NCBI RefSeq assembly: GCF_028657945.1 | Contig: NZ_CP059693.1 | Coordinates: 4,092,001 to 4,156,000, forward strand | Length of the DNA stretch: 64,000 nucleotides | Reading direction: 5' to 3' | Origin: Thalassomonas haliotis | GTDB lineage: Bacteria; Pseudomonadota; Gammaproteobacteria; Enterobacterales; Alteromonadaceae | Shown: positions 43,652 to 52,723 of the stretch, in pieces | Numbering within the stretch: position 1 is the stretch's first letter | How the letters are laid out: each line of letters starts with the position of its first letter | The notes under the pieces: model-generated | Seen by the model: only the letters and a program-made list of their open reading frames with translations | Database searches by the model: none | What the model was told of the DNA's origin: nothing | Made by a program: the position numbers and the translations under genes

Positions 43652-44734
43652 ATGAAGCTCCACCGCTTACGCCAACAGCTGCTAACTCAGGACAGCGACG
43701 CCCTGCTTATTTTCAGCGACCTCAATATCCGCTACCTCAGCGACTTCTCCGGCCATGCCGCCACGGTTTTACTCACGGGCAAAAACAGCTACCTGCTGAC
43801 GGATTATCGTTACCTTGAACAGGCAAAAGCCCAGGCCAAAGACTTTACCGTGATTTGCCGGCAACGGGAAAAACAAAGCCTGGCATCCCTTATCGCTGAG
43901 CTGTTACAACAGGAGCAATGCCGCCAGCTGATGTTTGAAAGCGGCCATATTGACGTCAATGCCTGGCAACAAATAGAAAATGAAACCCGCCGCCTCGACA
44001 CCATAAAGCAAATAAAAGCGGTAACGGCAGCCGTAGAAAAACTGCGTTATTGCAAATCAGAACAGGAAATCACCGCCATTTCCCAGGCGGCGCAAATTGC
44101 CGACCAGGCCCTGGCCAATATCCTGCCTTTAGTCAAAGAAGGCATCACCGAGCGTGAGCTGGCGATCGAGCTGGAATACCAGATGGCATTGCTGGGCTCA
44201 GAAGAATTATCTTTTGCCACCATCTTACTGTTTGGCGAGCGCAGCGCCCTGCCCCACGGCATACCTTCAAACAGGAAGCTTAAAGTTGGCGATCTGATCT
44301 TAGTCGACTTTGGCGCTGTGATGAACGGCTACCGCTCGGACATGACCCGCACTTATGTCTTTGGCAAGGCCAGCGCCGAGCAGAAGCAGGTTTACCAGCT
44401 GGTTCGGGACGCCCAACAGGCGGCCCTGGATGCACTGAAGCCGGGTATTAAGGGCAGTGATTTATACCGGTACTCGGCAGATATTCTGCAAGCCAGTGAT
44501 TACAAAAACTATGCTGGGGAAGGATTGGGACATGGTGTCGGATTAGAATTGCATGAACTGCCCTTTATCGGTCCCGCCTGCGGGCAAAAGATAGAAAAGG
44601 GCTGTGTCATCACCATAGAGCCGGGGATCTATATTCCCGGCTGGGGCGGTATCCGCATTGAGGATGATGTCGTCTTAGGGCCAAACGGCGTGGAAATTCT
44701 CACCAGAGCCCCCAAGGGCTTGCTGGAGCTTTAA
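43652..44734 (+). CDS. M24 Xaa-Pro aminopeptidase/dipeptidase
   Basis: 360-residue metallopeptidase of the M24B group (PepQ/YpdF-like). An N-terminal creatinase-like domain (about 1-125) precedes the pita-bread catalytic domain. Metal ligands appear in order: two Asp in LVDFGAVMNGYRSDMTRTY, His in GLGHGVGLELHE, Glu in TIEPGIYIPGWGG and Glu in IRIEDDVV. It removes residues before proline or splits X-Pro dipeptides in the cytoplasm, fitting the peptide transporter two genes upstream. A second M24 enzyme is on the opposite strand at 46786-48027. Confidence 0.9.
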   Translation: MKLHRLRQQLLTQDSDALLIFSDLNIRYLSDFSGHAATVLLTGKNSYLLTDYRYLEQAKAQAKDFTVICRQREKQSLASLIAELLQQEQCRQLMFESGHIDVNAWQQIENETRRLDTIKQIKAVTAAVEKLRYCKSEQEITAISQAAQIADQALANILPLVKEGITERELAIELEYQMALLGSEELSFATILLFGERSALPHGIPSNRKLKVGDLILVDFGAVMNGYRSDMTRTYVFGKASAEQKQVYQLVRDAQQAALDALKPGIKGSDLYRYSADILQASDYKNYAGEGLGHGVGLELHELPFIGPACGQKIEKGCVITIEPGIYIPGWGGIRIEDDVVLGPNGVEILTRAPKGLLEL

Positions 44735-44765
44735 CGCAGTAAAATCACGGAAAAAAGAGTAACAG

Positions 44766-45797
44766 ATGAAGATTATCAATGCAGAGCAAGTTGAGCAGCA
44801 GTTAAGTTTTGATGTTTTGATAGAAGAGCTTAAACAAGGTTTTAGCCGCTCTTTTACCATGCCGCAGCGCCAGAGCTATATCTTGGCAGAAAGAACTTTA
44901 GAAGAAAAAGCTTTAGCAGCAAATACCTGCGGAGCTAAGGAGCTGGCACCTGAGGGCAAGCACTGCCGTGATGGCCTTGCCCTGCTGCCGGCGTGGAATG
45001 ATGAAGTGATCGCCACGAAAGTCTTTACCTATTTTCCCGACAACGGAAAAAACCATCAACTGCCGAGCCTGTTTTCCAAGATTTTGCTGTTTAGCCGACA
45101 AAGCGGCGAGCCGCTGGCGCTCCTTGACGGCACCAGCATCACCTACTGGCGCACCGCAGCGGTATCGGCATTGGCGAGCAGCTTATTGTCCCGGGAAAAC
45201 AGCCGGCACCTGCTGCTATTTGGCACCGGCCAGCTGGCCCCTTATTTACTGCATGCCCATTTAAGTAGACGTAAACTTAACCGGGTTACCCTGTGGGGAA
45301 GAAATACCGCTAAGGTACAAGCCCAGCTTAAAGCATTCAGCCCCCTTTACCCTGAAGTGGCTTTTCACGCCAGTGAAAAGCTAAACCAGGAAATCCCGAC
45401 AGCCGATATCATTTGCTGCGCCACCGGAGCCAAAAGCCCGCTGTTTGACGGGAAATGGCTGACAGCGGGCACTCATATCGATTGCCTGGGCAACCACCTG
45501 CAAGACGCCCGGGAGTGCGACAGCACTACTATCAGCCGGGCCAGGGTTTATGTTGACAGCTTAAGCAATTGCTTGGCTGAAGCGGGCGAATTACTTATCC
45601 CCATCAAAGAGGGAAGTTTCAAGGCAAAAGAAATTATCGGCGAACTTGCCGGTATCTGCAGTCGCGAAACCATATTGAGACAGACAGCAGAGGAGATCAC
45701 CTTGTTTAAATCCGTGGGCACGGCGTTAAGCGATCTGCTATGCGCCAACCTGGTGTATCAAAAGGTTCAAAAGGATGCGGGCAAGCACCACTCATGA
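44766..45797 (+). CDS. Ornithine cyclodeaminase-family reductase, probable delta1-pyrroline-2-carboxylate reductase
   Basis: 343 residues of the OCD/mu-crystallin family. The Rossmann motif LLFGTGQLAPYLL (about 154-166), the substrate region ITYWRTAAVSALAS and CCATGAKSPLFDGKWL are typical. Members that adjoin trans-3-hydroxyproline dehydratases reduce delta1-pyrroline-2-carboxylate to L-proline with NAD(P)H; ornithine cyclodeaminase proper also makes proline. The pairing with the Cys/Thr dehydratase three genes away in the same unit makes the reductase role the likely one. It starts 31 bp after the M24 gene and ends 26 bp from the convergent M9 lipoprotein gene. Confidence 0.85.
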   Translation: MKIINAEQVEQQLSFDVLIEELKQGFSRSFTMPQRQSYILAERTLEEKALAANTCGAKELAPEGKHCRDGLALLPAWNDEVIATKVFTYFPDNGKNHQLPSLFSKILLFSRQSGEPLALLDGTSITYWRTAAVSALASSLLSRENSRHLLLFGTGQLAPYLLHAHLSRRKLNRVTLWGRNTAKVQAQLKAFSPLYPEVAFHASEKLNQEIPTADIICCATGAKSPLFDGKWLTAGTHIDCLGNHLQDARECDSTTISRARVYVDSLSNCLAEAGELLIPIKEGSFKAKEIIGELAGICSRETILRQTAEEITLFKSVGTALSDLLCANLVYQKVQKDAGKHHS

Positions 45798-45823
45798 TCT
45801 GTGCCTGCCCGCCAGGGAAAATA

Positions 45824-46786
45824 CTAGTTGACTGCTACCTGTTCGAGCCAGTTAAACCACTGCTGGTCCAGGGAGGTCGACCAGGAGCGTAACAAAGCCT
45901 GATATCCCTGCCAGTCCCCCTTACGGGTGAAAGTCAGGGTTTGCTCCACTTTATCCCTGTGCTGTTCCATCATAAAGCGCACCGCCAGGTAACCCCATTG
46001 ATAGACACGTTCACTGCCGCTATTGCTGTTATAGCTGGTATTAAATAACTCGCTTAGCCGATACTGCTTGCTTGCCGCCAGTTGCTGCGCTTTCGGATAA
46101 TGCTCCCCTTTGGCAATATATTCGGCAATACCTTCGGACCACCAGACACCGTGCGGATAATCCAGGTTAGGCTCAGGGCAAAACTCGGGGCCTGAGTGGT
46201 CGTCATGCAGGCCGTTGCAAAAATCACCATAACGGTTAAAGCGGCTGTCGAGATAATGCACATATTCATGCTCCAGATTCCACAAACCGCCGTTTTTTTC
46301 ATAAGCGACAAACTCGGCATGGTTGTCCCGGCGCTGCGGCAAACCTTCCAGGTACATGCCGCCGTTATCCGTGGGCATATTAAAGTGGGCGGTAGCATAT
46401 TTCACATACTCGTCGCGGCTCTGGTAAAAGTTGGCCCTTAAGCTGTGGTTATAGTCATCCGCCACCGGCTTGCCCCGGGTGTTGAACAGCCGGTGGAATT
46501 TATCTTCCCTGATGATCAGCGCTTTACAGGCCTTATCTAGCGCCTGCGGCGTTAACGCCTGAGAGCGTATGGTGATGGTCGCGTTGCAGTCAAAGACCTG
46601 CGCCAACACCTCATCAACTTCTGCCAACTTAACCGGCGATGCTTTTGTTGTTACCGCGGATTTTTCAGCAGCTTTACCCGCCTGGGCATGCTCCTGATTA
46701 TGCGCTTGCGTGTTCAGGCAGGCCGTTAACAACCCGCTGGTAGCAATAACACACATCCCCCGGCTGAAAGAAGAACAATGCTTCAT
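45824..46786 (-). CDS. Short M9-type collagenase-like lipoprotein
   Basis: 320 residues. Lipobox LLTAC places the lipidated Cys at 23. The rest is essentially only the M9 catalytic core: HEYVH (His173, Glu174, His177), then WWSEGIAEYIA with the third zinc ligand, and VYQWGYLAVRFMME. Flanking strings (DNGGMYLEG, EHEYVHYLDSRF) parallel the big collagenase at 2758. The M9 N-terminal activator domain and the PPC/PKD tail are missing, so it is about one third of usual size. It would sit on the outer membrane or face the periplasm and trim peptides rather than unwind fibrils. Its start overlaps the M24 stop by one base (TGATG). Confidence 0.85.
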   Translation of the reverse strand: MKHCSSFSRGMCVIATSGLLTACLNTQAHNQEHAQAGKAAEKSAVTTKASPVKLAEVDEVLAQVFDCNATITIRSQALTPQALDKACKALIIREDKFHRLFNTRGKPVADDYNHSLRANFYQSRDEYVKYATAHFNMPTDNGGMYLEGLPQRRDNHAEFVAYEKNGGLWNLEHEYVHYLDSRFNRYGDFCNGLHDDHSGPEFCPEPNLDYPHGVWWSEGIAEYIAKGEHYPKAQQLAASKQYRLSELFNTSYNSNSGSERVYQWGYLAVRFMMEQHRDKVEQTLTFTRKGDWQGYQALLRSWSTSLDQQWFNWLEQVAVN

Positions 46787-48027
46787 CAGACTTCCCCCTT
46801 AGACTCATAGCCAAAAGGATCGTCAATGCTGCAGGCCGGCTGGGTAAACCACTCAGGCCCTTGCTCTGTCATATAAAAATGATCTTCCAGGCGCACACCA
46901 AATTCGCCATAGATACAAATCATAGGTTCGTTGGAAAAACACATACCGGCGCTAAGCAAGGTTTTATCGCCACGCACCAGGTAGGGGCCTTCATGGATAT
47001 CCAGGCCGATACCGTGGCCGGTGCGGTGCGGTAGACCCGGTACCTGATAATCCGGGCCATATCCCCGGGTTTCTAAATATTGCCGGGCGCCGGTATCCGC
47101 ATTTTCGCAAGCAAGCCCTATTTGGGCTGCGGCAAAGGCCGCCGCCTGGGCCTCTTTTTCATGCAGCCATACCGAGCGTTGCCGCTCGCTGGCCTGGCCA
47201 AAAACATAACTGCGGGTAATATCCGAATTGTAACCGTGCAGCATACAACCGGTATCGATAAGCACCATGTCATTTTCTTCGAGCACTTTAGGGGTTTTTA
47301 CGCCATGGGGATAAGCTGTATCGCCGCCAAAGAGCACAATACAAAACGACGAGCCTTTTGCCGCCCCGACTTTCCTGTGGGCCTGATAAATAAAGCGGCT
47401 GACCTCATCTGTGGTGATACCCGGCCTTAATATCCGCGCCGCCGCCTTGTGCACCGCCAAGGTCATCTCTTTGGCCCGCTGCAATAAGGCAATTTCCGCA
47501 TCGGATTTAATCATGCGACAAGCCGCTGTGACCGGCGCACTGGAAACAAAATCCAGCACCACCCCTTTATTTTTAGCCGCCTGGACCAGACCGTCCGCCA
47601 GGAAGAATGGGCTGGATTCATCGAGAGCCACCCGGCCCTGACTGATATCATTATCATAAAGCAGGTCCAGCAATAACTCATAAGGGGATTCATGCTCATG
47701 CCAGGGGGCCGAAGGCGCCTTAACCTGCATAAAACCGTCCAGGGTGCTTTGTTCAAACCAGGGAGCAATATAGACCAAGTTCCCCCTGGCCGGTAACAGC
47801 GCCCCCACCATGCGCTCGGAAGCTGACCACAGGGTGCCGGTAAAATAAGCGAGATTGGTACCGGCATTGATATATAAAGCGGCAATATCGAGCTCACGCA
47901 TCAGTTGCTGCGCCCTGGCGATACGCTGTTGATATTCCGCCAGGGAGATTTCCACGACATCCCCGGTCATGTCCATTAATTTGCTTAGTTCCAGCTCAGC
48001 TGTAGAGCCGCCTATACCCACTGCCAT
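46786..48027 (-). CDS. M24 Xaa-Pro peptidase
   Basis: 413 residues from ATG 48027, with AAGG about nine bases before; the frame is open to 48219, but that longer version would run across the palindromic operator. A creatinase-like N-terminal domain (about 30-165) precedes the catalytic domain. Metal ligands are in LIDTGCMLHGYNSDITRSY (two Asp), RTGHGIGLDIHEG (His), NEPMICIYGEFG (Glu) and VRLEDHF (Glu). A Xaa-Pro peptidase or creatinase-like hydrolase; the context favours the former. It forms a minus-strand operon with the short M9 lipoprotein and converges on the transporter operon. Confidence 0.88.
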   Translation of the reverse strand: MAVGIGGSTAELELSKLMDMTGDVVEISLAEYQQRIARAQQLMRELDIAALYINAGTNLAYFTGTLWSASERMVGALLPARGNLVYIAPWFEQSTLDGFMQVKAPSAPWHEHESPYELLLDLLYDNDISQGRVALDESSPFFLADGLVQAAKNKGVVLDFVSSAPVTAACRMIKSDAEIALLQRAKEMTLAVHKAAARILRPGITTDEVSRFIYQAHRKVGAAKGSSFCIVLFGGDTAYPHGVKTPKVLEENDMVLIDTGCMLHGYNSDITRSYVFGQASERQRSVWLHEKEAQAAAFAAAQIGLACENADTGARQYLETRGYGPDYQVPGLPHRTGHGIGLDIHEGPYLVRGDKTLLSAGMCFSNEPMICIYGEFGVRLEDHFYMTEQGPEWFTQPACSIDDPFGYESKGEV

Positions 48028-48055
48028 CTTAATTACCTTGTAATATCTAACCTTA

Positions 48056-48071
48056 ATATTGTATACAATAT
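48056..48071. promoter_or_regulatory. 16-bp palindromic operator upstream of the M24/M9 operon
   Basis: ATATTGTATACAATAT, a perfect palindrome containing TTGTATACAA, 29 bp before the M24 start. On the minus strand TTGTTT and TATTGT are 17 bp apart, and TATTGT lies inside the palindrome, so a bound repressor would block the -10 element. Confidence 0.6.
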
Positions 48072-48209
48072 AAAATACTAATAAGGGAAACAAAAGCATT
48101 ATCTGAGAAATTATCTGGCCAATTATCAGCCAAGAGTGTTGAAAGCAGCTCCCAGCTCGCTTAATATGCCGGTGCACATCGCATTTATATTTATACACAG
48201 AGGTAAAAA

Positions 48210-48644
48210 ATGTATTCAAGGAACGAACGCCACGCTGCTTTTGCAGTGATCAGCTCATTTATTCTTGACCTTGCCGACAAGGCATTTCCCGAAGCTTGCT
48301 TAATCGATGAAGCTGGCTTGTTAAAGAAATCCAGCAATAACGGCGCCCATTTTTTCTTTAATGCTTACAATAAATTGATCGATCCCACCATTAGCTGGTT
48401 AGCTGATGAAGGTTATATCCGGGTCAATAAATCCGCTGATGGCTGGGGCATCACCTTAACGAAATTCGGCGCCACATCGGTTAATTTAGAATTTGAAAAA
48501 ACCGGTGGTTACCTGTGTAACTTCATTACCGAAGATAACGGTAAGTTTTTCACCGCCAATGAAGACATGTACGGTCCCGCCTCGAAAAAGGTGATGCTCA
48601 AGGGGCCTGCCGTAGACTTTATTCCGCAAGGCTGGCTTGGCTAA
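48210..48644 (+). CDS. Hypothetical protein, unrecognised
   Basis: 144 residues, soluble, ATG with GAGG eight bases upstream. The middle (about 55-85, YNKLIDPTISWLADEGYIRV then GWGITLTKFG) has the look of a small winged-helix domain, but this is a guess. It is divergent from the M24/M9 operon and close to the shared palindrome region (139 bp from it). A strong terminator follows. No family recognised. Confidence 0.7.
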   Translation: MYSRNERHAAFAVISSFILDLADKAFPEACLIDEAGLLKKSSNNGAHFFFNAYNKLIDPTISWLADEGYIRVNKSADGWGITLTKFGATSVNLEFEKTGGYLCNFITEDNGKFFTANEDMYGPASKKVMLKGPAVDFIPQGWLG

Positions 48645-48670
48645 CGAACCGTTTTATTGATACCTTAAGC

Positions 48671-48697
48671 AAAAACGGCAGTTAACCTGCCGTTTTT
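48671..48697. terminator. Bidirectional intrinsic terminator
   Basis: AAAAACGGCAG - TTAAC - CTGCCGTTTTT, 11-bp perfect stem between convergent genes. Confidence 0.92.
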
Positions 48698-48730
48698 AAT
48701 ATTTACCGATTAATAACCGCGGTAACTTGG

Positions 48731-50857
48731 CTATTTCCCGGCTAAGGCATTGTGATCTTGGCTGTCAACACTGGTCTCTGCGCTATTTCCTGCGTTAACA
48801 TCGCCGGTATAACGCGCCAACCAGTCAAACACTTCCTGATACCAGACAATCAGGTTATCCGGATTGCGGATATGATGATCTTCGCCAGGAAACACCACCA
48901 AACGGCTGTCGATGCCTTTACGCTGTAAAGTGGTAAAAGCCCCCAAACTTTGCGCATACGGCACCCGGTAATCCAGCTCCCCCTGGATCACTAAGGTCGG
49001 GGTTTGCCAGTTATTGACAAATGCGGCGGGGTTAAACTTATTGTAGTCTTCACTGCCCTGCCATAACGGTCCCCCCATATCATGCTCGGGGAACCATAAC
49101 TCTTCGGTGCTGGTGTAGAAGCTTGGCATATCGAACAAACCGGCGTGATTGATCAGACATTTAAAACGATCCGGCCAGTTGCCGGCAATCCAGTTCATCA
49201 TATAACCGCCGTAAGACGCCCCTAAGGCACAGGCATTATCGCCGTCTAACCATTTCTGGCTTTGTGTAATATGGGCTAAACCTTTTTGCAGGTCTTCAAG
49301 CGGTTTTCCGCCCCAGTCGCGGGCGATAGAATCGGTAAAGGCCTGACCGTAACCGATAGAGCCGTGGAAGTCGACCATCACGACGCCATAACCCTGCGCC
49401 GCCCATAACTGGGCGTTCCAGCGGTAATGGAACATGTTGCCAAAGCTGCCCTGCGGGCCGCCATGTACCAGATAAGCAATAGGGTATTTTTTCCCTTGCT
49501 CAAAGTTGGCAGGTTTCATCCAGTAGCCGTGAACGGTTTCATTGTTCCAGCCCTTGAAGTTAAACTGCTCGTAATCACCGAATTGAATATCGGCAAGCTT
49601 ATCTTTATTGATATCGGTGAGCTGTTTAAAGCCGTAACCGTCGCTGTTGATGGCAAAAACATCTTTCGGGCTGTTAAGGGTATGACGGGTGAACACAATT
49701 AAGTCACCGGCAATGGATAAATCACCTGCGCTGCCGACATTATAAACATTGCGGACATCGCCAAATTCAGGGTTAATGGCGAAGATGCTTCTTTGTCCGA
49801 CATCCTGCGCGGTAGCGAACAGGCTGCGGCTGTCGTCGCTAAACTTGAGCTCTTTAACCGAGCGATCCCATTGCTTGGCAATATCTTTCACCTGGCCGGT
49901 GACATTGTCCCGCACCCGGATAGAAAATTTATCTGACTCATAACCCGGGGTGCTCATCGCCTTATAGGCAAGGAAGCGGCCGTTGGGCGAAAAGACCGGT
50001 GCGGCATCCCAGGCTTTATTATCTGCGGTGATATTGGTGAGTTTAATTTCTGTATCTGCATCGACCGCTGAGCTGACGCTGGCTAAATCGAGTTCAAACA
50101 AGTCAAAGTTGGTGGTCCAGGCATTATCTTTCGCCGGCTGTTTCGCAGAAAAAACCAAGGTTTTTCCCTGTGGGTGGAAACTGACTTCACCGATACCGGC
50201 AATATCACCCTGCCAGTTGGGCATAATATCCGTGGCATTTTTGATCATGCCCGACTCAGGCAAACTGGCAACAAAAAGATGCTCTTTATACTCGGTAAGC
50301 CAGGTATCCCAGTGACGCACCATCAGTTGATCATAAGTGCGGACATTGTGTTTCTTTTTGCTGTCGACTTCCCGGGCATCAACAGTGCATTTAAGCGTCT
50401 GGCAGCCGGGTTTAACCGTCATGGCAAGGGCAAAGGTCTTTTCGTCTTCGCTTAAGGTAAAACCGTCGATATCCAGGGCTAAATCTGTGATTTGTCTGGC
50501 TTCTCCGCCGTTTAGCGGCAATTGCCAGATTTGCGAAGAACCGCTGCGCCCGGAGAGAAAATACAGGCTCTGGCCATCACCAGAAAACACCACATTGTAT
50601 TCGCCTTGTTTGTGGCTGGTAAGTTGCTGCACTTTGCCGGATTTAATATCCTGACGATAAAGGTGATTATCTTTTGAAACCGTGCCTTTTTTCAGGCCAT
50701 AAACCAAAGTATTGCCGTCCGGCGACAACTTAACATCATGGAGCTGGTTGAGGTTATTGAGGGCTTCTACGGTAAAGATTTCAGCATTGGCGTTTGCTGC
50801 CAAGCCGGTTGCCAGACTTATCAAAGATAACCCGGCCAGGGAAGAGAGTTTTTTCAT
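48731..50857 (-). CDS. S9 family peptidase (dipeptidyl / acylaminoacyl peptidase-like), secreted
   Basis: 708 residues with a signal peptide (about 1-25, ending ANANA). Residues about 40-430 form a beta-propeller with TolB/PD40-like repeats (KLSPDGNTLVYGLK, LAFSPNGRFLAYK-like text). The catalytic alpha/beta-hydrolase domain (about 450-690) has the nucleophile motif GASYGGYM, an Asp in the LVIQGELDYRVP segment and His in GEDHHIRNP. S9 enzymes cleave short peptides only, often after proline or at blocked N-termini. Periplasmic location beside the collagen-peptide locus suggests a part in peptide trimming; it is transcribed separately. Confidence 0.92.
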   Translation of the reverse strand: MKKLSSLAGLSLISLATGLAANANAEIFTVEALNNLNQLHDVKLSPDGNTLVYGLKKGTVSKDNHLYRQDIKSGKVQQLTSHKQGEYNVVFSGDGQSLYFLSGRSGSSQIWQLPLNGGEARQITDLALDIDGFTLSEDEKTFALAMTVKPGCQTLKCTVDAREVDSKKKHNVRTYDQLMVRHWDTWLTEYKEHLFVASLPESGMIKNATDIMPNWQGDIAGIGEVSFHPQGKTLVFSAKQPAKDNAWTTNFDLFELDLASVSSAVDADTEIKLTNITADNKAWDAAPVFSPNGRFLAYKAMSTPGYESDKFSIRVRDNVTGQVKDIAKQWDRSVKELKFSDDSRSLFATAQDVGQRSIFAINPEFGDVRNVYNVGSAGDLSIAGDLIVFTRHTLNSPKDVFAINSDGYGFKQLTDINKDKLADIQFGDYEQFNFKGWNNETVHGYWMKPANFEQGKKYPIAYLVHGGPQGSFGNMFHYRWNAQLWAAQGYGVVMVDFHGSIGYGQAFTDSIARDWGGKPLEDLQKGLAHITQSQKWLDGDNACALGASYGGYMMNWIAGNWPDRFKCLINHAGLFDMPSFYTSTEELWFPEHDMGGPLWQGSEDYNKFNPAAFVNNWQTPTLVIQGELDYRVPYAQSLGAFTTLQRKGIDSRLVVFPGEDHHIRNPDNLIVWYQEVFDWLARYTGDVNAGNSAETSVDSQDHNALAGK

Positions 50858-50951
50858 GATTTATTTCTCTAGCGACTTGTTATTAATGTTTGAATGCTAG
50901 CGGAGCGGCGGATTCGTCCGCTTACCCCGATATTTCACATCCTTTGTGAAA

Positions 50952-50973
50952 TTCCCCGGCATTCGCCGGGGAA
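50952..50973 (-). terminator. Hairpin after the class I fumarase gene
   Basis: TTCCCCGGC - ATTC - GCCGGGGAA, 9-bp stem 23 bp past the fumarase stop on the minus strand. Another small inverted repeat (TTTCAC/GTGAAA, 50933-50951) abuts it. Confidence 0.6.
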
Positions 50974-50995
50974 AAGTGTCCTTTTAGTCAACAGC

Positions 50996-52525
50996 TTAAG
51001 ATTGTAATTTGCTGTCCAGCTCTTCTATTTTTGCCTGCCAGATAGCAGGACCGGTGACATGGGCAGACTCGCCCAAGCTGTCAACGGCAACGGTAACCGG
51101 CATATCTTCGACTTCAAACTCATAAATGGCCTCCATTCCCAAGTCTTCAAAGGCTACCACTTTGGCTTTTTTCACCGCTTTAGACACCAGGTAAGCCGCC
51201 CCGCCTACCGCCATCAGGTAAACCGATTTGTGGTTTTTAATGCTCTCAACCGTACCCGGACCACGCTCGGCTTTACCTATAGTGCCTAACAAACCGGTAT
51301 CGGCCAGCATCATTTCGGTAAACTTATCCATACGGGTCGCCGTGGTCGGTCCGGCAGGACCCACCGCTTCATCACCAACAGCATCGACCGGGCCAACGTA
51401 ATAGATAAATTTGTTGGTAAAATCAACCCCTTCAGGTAAACCTTCACCGGATTCAAGCAATTGCTGAATGCGCTTATGGGCGGCGTCACGGCCGGTTAAA
51501 ATCTTACCGCTAAGCAGCACGGTTTCACCGGTTTTCCATTCCTTAATATCCGCCTTGGTCAGCTCATCGGCATTAACCCGGCGTACATTTTCACCCACTT
51601 CCCAGGTAATTTCCGGCCACTCTTCCAGTTTCGGCGGTGTTAAATCCGCAGGTCCAGAGCCGTCAAGGTGGAAATGCACATGACGGGTGGCGGCGCAGTT
51701 GGGGATCATCACCACAGGTTTAGAAGCGGCATGGGTCGGCATACTGTTGATTTTAACATCCACCACTGTGGTTAAACCGCCAAGCCCCTGGGCGCCGATG
51801 CCAAGCTTATTCACCCGCTCGTAAATTTCCAGGCGCAATTCTTCTTCGGCATTTTCTGGTCCGCGTTCGATCAGCTCTTGGATGTCAACCGGATCCATCA
51901 AGCTTTCTTTAGCAAGTACCCCGGCTTTTTCCGCGGTGCCGCCGATACCTATGCCTAACATGCCCGGCGGACACCAGCCGGCGCCCATGGTCGGTAAGGT
52001 TTTCACTACCCAGTCCGCCACTGAGTCACTCGGGTTCAACATCACCATCTTGGTTTTATTTTCACTGCCGCCGCCTTTGGCCGCGATCATCACTTCGAGG
52101 TGATCGCCTGCTACCATATCCAGGTGCACCACTGAAGGGGTATTATCTTTAGTGTTTTTACGCGCCCCGGCAGGATCGGCAACAATAGAGGCCCTTAACG
52201 GGTTATCCGGGTTCAGGTAAGCGCGGCGGGTACCTTCATCAATCATTTGCTGCACTGTCATATCGGTTTTGTCCCACTGGACATCCATACCGATTTTCAC
52301 GAAACAGGTTACGATACCGGTATCCTGGCAAATGGGACGTTTACCCTGGGCAGACATGCGCGAGTTGATCAGGATTTGCGCGATGGCATCTTTAGCCGCC
52401 TGACTTTCTTCTTTGTTATAGGCCTGCTCCAGCGCCTGGATAAAGTCAATCGGGTGATAATAGGATATGTATTGCAAAGCATCGGCAACACTGTCAATTA
52501 AATCTTGCTGTTTAATGATAGCCAT
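50996..52525 (-). CDS. fumA: Class I fumarate hydratase (FumA/FumB type, [4Fe-4S])
   Basis: 509 residues from ATG 52525; the frame runs further upstream but MAIIKQQDLIDSV is the family-like start. Cluster-binding cysteines are found in PICQDTGIV, GAGWCPPGMLG and IPNCAATRH. The C-terminal domain has GPTTATRMDKF and the GTIGKAERG loop. It hydrates fumarate to malate and is oxygen- and iron-sensitive; FumC at 18764 is the stable counterpart. The upstream region shares a 10-mer with the fumC leader (see 52565-52579). Confidence 0.94.
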   Translation of the reverse strand: MAIIKQQDLIDSVADALQYISYYHPIDFIQALEQAYNKEESQAAKDAIAQILINSRMSAQGKRPICQDTGIVTCFVKIGMDVQWDKTDMTVQQMIDEGTRRAYLNPDNPLRASIVADPAGARKNTKDNTPSVVHLDMVAGDHLEVMIAAKGGGSENKTKMVMLNPSDSVADWVVKTLPTMGAGWCPPGMLGIGIGGTAEKAGVLAKESLMDPVDIQELIERGPENAEEELRLEIYERVNKLGIGAQGLGGLTTVVDVKINSMPTHAASKPVVMIPNCAATRHVHFHLDGSGPADLTPPKLEEWPEITWEVGENVRRVNADELTKADIKEWKTGETVLLSGKILTGRDAAHKRIQQLLESGEGLPEGVDFTNKFIYYVGPVDAVGDEAVGPAGPTTATRMDKFTEMMLADTGLLGTIGKAERGPGTVESIKNHKSVYLMAVGGAAYLVSKAVKKAKVVAFEDLGMEAIYEFEVEDMPVTVAVDSLGESAHVTGPAIWQAKIEELDSKLQS

Positions 52526-52564
52526 CTCTGTCTCTTTAAATCTCAAGTTAATAATGCTGATATA

Positions 52565-52579
52565 CCGCAAGTGCTGCGG
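52565..52579. promoter_or_regulatory. Inverted repeat upstream of class I fumarase
   Basis: CCGCA - AGTGC - TGCGG, 40-54 bases before the start codon. Read on the minus strand it includes GCACTTGCGG, also present in the fumC leader hairpin. Chance is possible. Confidence 0.3.
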
Positions 52580-52723
52580 CAAAGATCAATCAATAGTTGA
52601 AAGTTACAAATTTGCCGATATGATACCCTGCTTGTTCATGTGCTGCCAGTATCTTATCTAAAGACACGGCGGTTACTTGCCATAAATCATTATTTAGCTA
52701 AAGTTGATATAATCCAAACGCCT

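Noticed and set aside
48028-48219. N-terminal extension of the minus-strand M24 peptidase
   Set aside because: It crosses the 16-bp palindrome and promoter region; ATG 48027 gives the family-typical N-terminus.
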